Of a DNA stretch of 13,285 nt, positions 12,259 through 13,285 are shown piece after piece. Below the pieces are notes generated by a model. It saw nothing but the letters and a program-made list of their open reading frames with translations, did no database searches and was not told the origin of the DNA. Position 1 is the stretch's first letter. Each line of letters opens with the position of its first letter. A program made the position numbers and the translations under genes. The stretch comes from an uncultured Oscillospiraceae bacterium (GTDB lineage: Bacteria; Bacillota; Clostridia; Oscillospirales; Oscillospiraceae), in assembly GCA_934565775.1 (NCBI GenBank), contig CAKTIN010000048.1:1-13285 (forward strand). The letters run 5' to 3'.

Positions 12259-12971
12259 CCCAAAGCCTCCTTCTCCAACGTATCATGGCAGAGCCGGGCG
12301 GAGGCCGGGTCCCCCCGGTTCACCAGCCGCCACAGCGGCGCCCGGTCCAGGGCCCCCTCCAGCAGGGCGCAGGCCTGCCGGACCTGCGCCGGGGTGCTCC
12401 GGCTGAACAGCAGCTGCATAAACAGCTGCCCGGCGACCCGCCCGGGGTCCAGGGGGGTCATGCGGTTCTCCGCCCCCTGCTCCAGCAGGACAATGCCCCC
12501 CAGAGGCGCGCAGCCCTGCCGGGACATTCCCTCCTTCCCCGACCAGGGGGAGGCATGGAGCCAGGGCTCCCCCGCCCGGAGCTCCAGGACCGGCTTATCC
12601 CCGTTCAGGATTCCCACCTCCCGGGGGAACTGCTCCTTCCACAGGACATACTGGGTGGTTTTGCCCGTTCCGCTGGGGCCGGTCAGAAGCCAGGCCCGCC
12701 CCCGCCACAGCAGCGCCGCCCCGTGGATGAGCATACGCCCGTAGGGGATCAGCGCGTCGGAGGTCAGGGGGCACAGGGCCATCATTTCCTCATAGTCCGG
12801 GGGATTTTCCGGCGTTCGGGCCAGCCGGGCCGCCAGGGTCTCCTCCGGCACCCGGACCCGGGCCAAGGGGGCCCGGTCGGTCGCAAAGGGCGCAAATTCC
12901 GGCAAATGGACCGGGCTGCGCAGCGCCAGGGCCAGAGGAACGTCCCCCAGGGCAATGTTAATCGTTTCCAT
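12255..12971 (-). CDS. HPr kinase-like P-loop serine kinase
   Basis: 238 aa, shorter than true HprK (about 310) because the N-terminal regulatory domain of HprK is absent or replaced. Seen: IHGAAL (82-87), the Walker A motif GPSGTGKTT (98-106), LNGDKPVL (122-129) with D125 in the Walker-B-like position, and SPWSGKEG (141-148). Related stand-alone kinases phosphorylate serine on paeninodin-type lasso precursors. Here the substrate is unknown; proteins of this type also occur outside RiPP clusters. The ATG at 12971 has only a short AAAGGA site 4-5 nt upstream. It is the first gene of the coupled kinase-PqqD-nucleotidyltransferase-HIT operon. Only 16 nt separate it from the upstream hairpin, too little for a promoter, so read-through from the VWA copy 2 unit is implied. 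Confidence 0.85.
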   Translation of the reverse strand: METINIALGDVPLALALRSPVHLPEFAPFATDRAPLARVRVPEETLAARLARTPENPPDYEEMMALCPLTSDALIPYGRMLIHGAALLWRGRAWLLTGPSGTGKTTQYVLWKEQFPREVGILNGDKPVLELRAGEPWLHASPWSGKEGMSRQGCAPLGGIVLLEQGAENRMTPLDPGRVAGQLFMQLLFSRSTPAQVRQACALLEGALDRAPLWRLVNRGDPASARLCHDTLEKEALG

Positions 12972-12987
12972 AGTGTCCTTTTACAAA

Positions 12988-13019
12988 GCGGCGGAGGAAT
13001 GGCCTCATTCCTCCGCCGC
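12988..13019 (-). terminator. hairpin between 58-aa copy 2 and the kinase operon
   Basis: Perfect 14-bp stem (12988-13001 / 13006-13019; core GCGGCGGAGGAATG) with a 4-nt loop. On the minus strand it is followed by TTTGTAAAAGG, a weak T-run. Probably a partial terminator or attenuator that lowers kinase operon output relative to the VWA and 58-aa genes. Confidence 0.6.
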
Positions 13020-13025
13020 GCTCAT

Positions 13026-13202
13026 TCAGCCGACAATATCGCCGTTTCCGTTGACGATCACGGTCCGCCCGGAGGGCAAAGTCACCGTGTACAGGCCGTC
13101 CCCGATCCGGTCCAGCGTGCCGGATTCACCGGGCTCCGGGTTAATCGTCCCGCTGCCCAGGATCCCCGCATCCGTCAGTCCCGCGTCCAAAATAGGATTC
13201 AT
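13026..13202 (-). CDS. 58-aa conserved small protein, copy 2
   Basis: 58 aa, 55 identical to copy 1 (5743-5919); differences D6, L37 and N51. The ATG at 13202 follows AAGGAGG, which contains the stop of the preceding VWA gene, the same junction as in copy 1. It ends in TGA rather than TAA. It is followed by the 14-bp hairpin and then the kinase operon, unlike copy 1, which is followed by repeat element A. Function unknown. Confidence 0.8.
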   Translation of the reverse strand: MNPILDAGLTDAGILGSGTINPEPGESGTLDRIGDGLYTVTLPSGRTVIVNGNGDIVG

Positions 13203-13214
13203 TGCAGTACCTCC

Positions 13215-13285
13215 TTATCCCTGCAGGCCGAAGCGCGTGACCGTAAAGGTCCGGCTCGCACCATAGACCGTGGTCCCGTCCTGGG
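13215..13285 (-). CDS. second VWA-type surface protein, C-terminal end only
   Basis: The last 23 codons of a gene that continues beyond the window. The encoded end, DGTTVYGASRTFTVTRFGLQG, parallels the C-terminus of the 1086-aa VWA protein (DGTTVCGAAKTFTVTRFGLEG). It is therefore a paralogue in its last domain; whether it has a VWA domain cannot be seen here. Stop TAA at 13217-13215 lies within the ribosome site of the 58-aa copy 2 gene. Confidence 0.75.
   Translation of the reverse strand, partial: QDGTTVYGASRTFTVTRFGLQG

Noticed and set aside
11974..12971. Complete lasso-peptide cluster
   Set aside because: No asparagine-synthetase-like cyclase, no B2 transglutaminase-like protease and no precursor with a C-terminal Ser are visible; only accessory-type genes are present.

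Overview
The window looks like chromosomal DNA of a GC-rich (roughly 60% by eye) low-copy Firmicute. The Oscillospiraceae-like gut Clostridia are my best guess. The grounds are strong GGAGG ribosome sites, sigma-A promoters of TTGACA/TATAAT type (several with an extended TGn -10), a CIRCE/HrcA heat-shock operator, and a DUF3810, DUF308 and Tim44-zinc-ribbon gene content. No plasmid, phage, transposase or CRISPR gene is visible.

Layout. 1-1022: a minus-strand Tim44-like membrane protein with a C-terminal zinc ribbon. 1253-1843: a plus-strand DUF308/HdeD-like membrane protein. 1944-3772: a minus-strand pair in which a DUF3810 membrane metalloprotease-like gene is translationally coupled to rsmG (16S rRNA G527 methyltransferase). 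3956-5179: a plus-strand cytoplasmic M28 metallopeptidase. 5180-5742: non-coding and rich in hairpins, holding repeat element A. 5743-9192: a minus-strand secreted von Willebrand A protein of 1086 aa followed by a 58-aa protein. 9193-9595: a divergent regulatory region with CIRCE. 9596-10039: a plus-strand Hsp20. 10040-10415: non-coding, holding repeat element B. 10416-12971: a minus-strand, tightly coupled operon of HPr-kinase-like protein, PqqD-like protein, PF14907-type nucleotidyltransferase and HIT hydrolase. 13026-13285: a second copy of the 58-aa gene and the 3' end of a second VWA gene, running into the four-gene operon from upstream.

The most unusual content is a pair of related non-coding elements, A (5302-5711) and B (10123-10370), in opposite orientation. 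They share imperfect terminal inverted repeats, a long A/T-armed hairpin, a perfect GTTAAAATGC/GCATTTTAAC stem, and a hairpin whose 12-13 bp arms differ completely between copies yet pair perfectly in each, around a nearly invariant 22-nt loop. Each copy lies between convergent genes. Each is bordered on both sides by a duplicated terminator hairpin, the same on the two sides of one copy but different between copies. This fits either a terminator-targeting non-autonomous mobile element or a structured RNA closed by its flanking hairpins.

The second theme is a repeated module of VWA protein plus 58-aa protein. Its second copy feeds, through a hairpin, into a kinase, PqqD and nucleotidyltransferase set known from some RiPP (lasso-peptide) clusters. 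No maturation enzymes are visible here, so a peptide-modification role is only a hypothesis.
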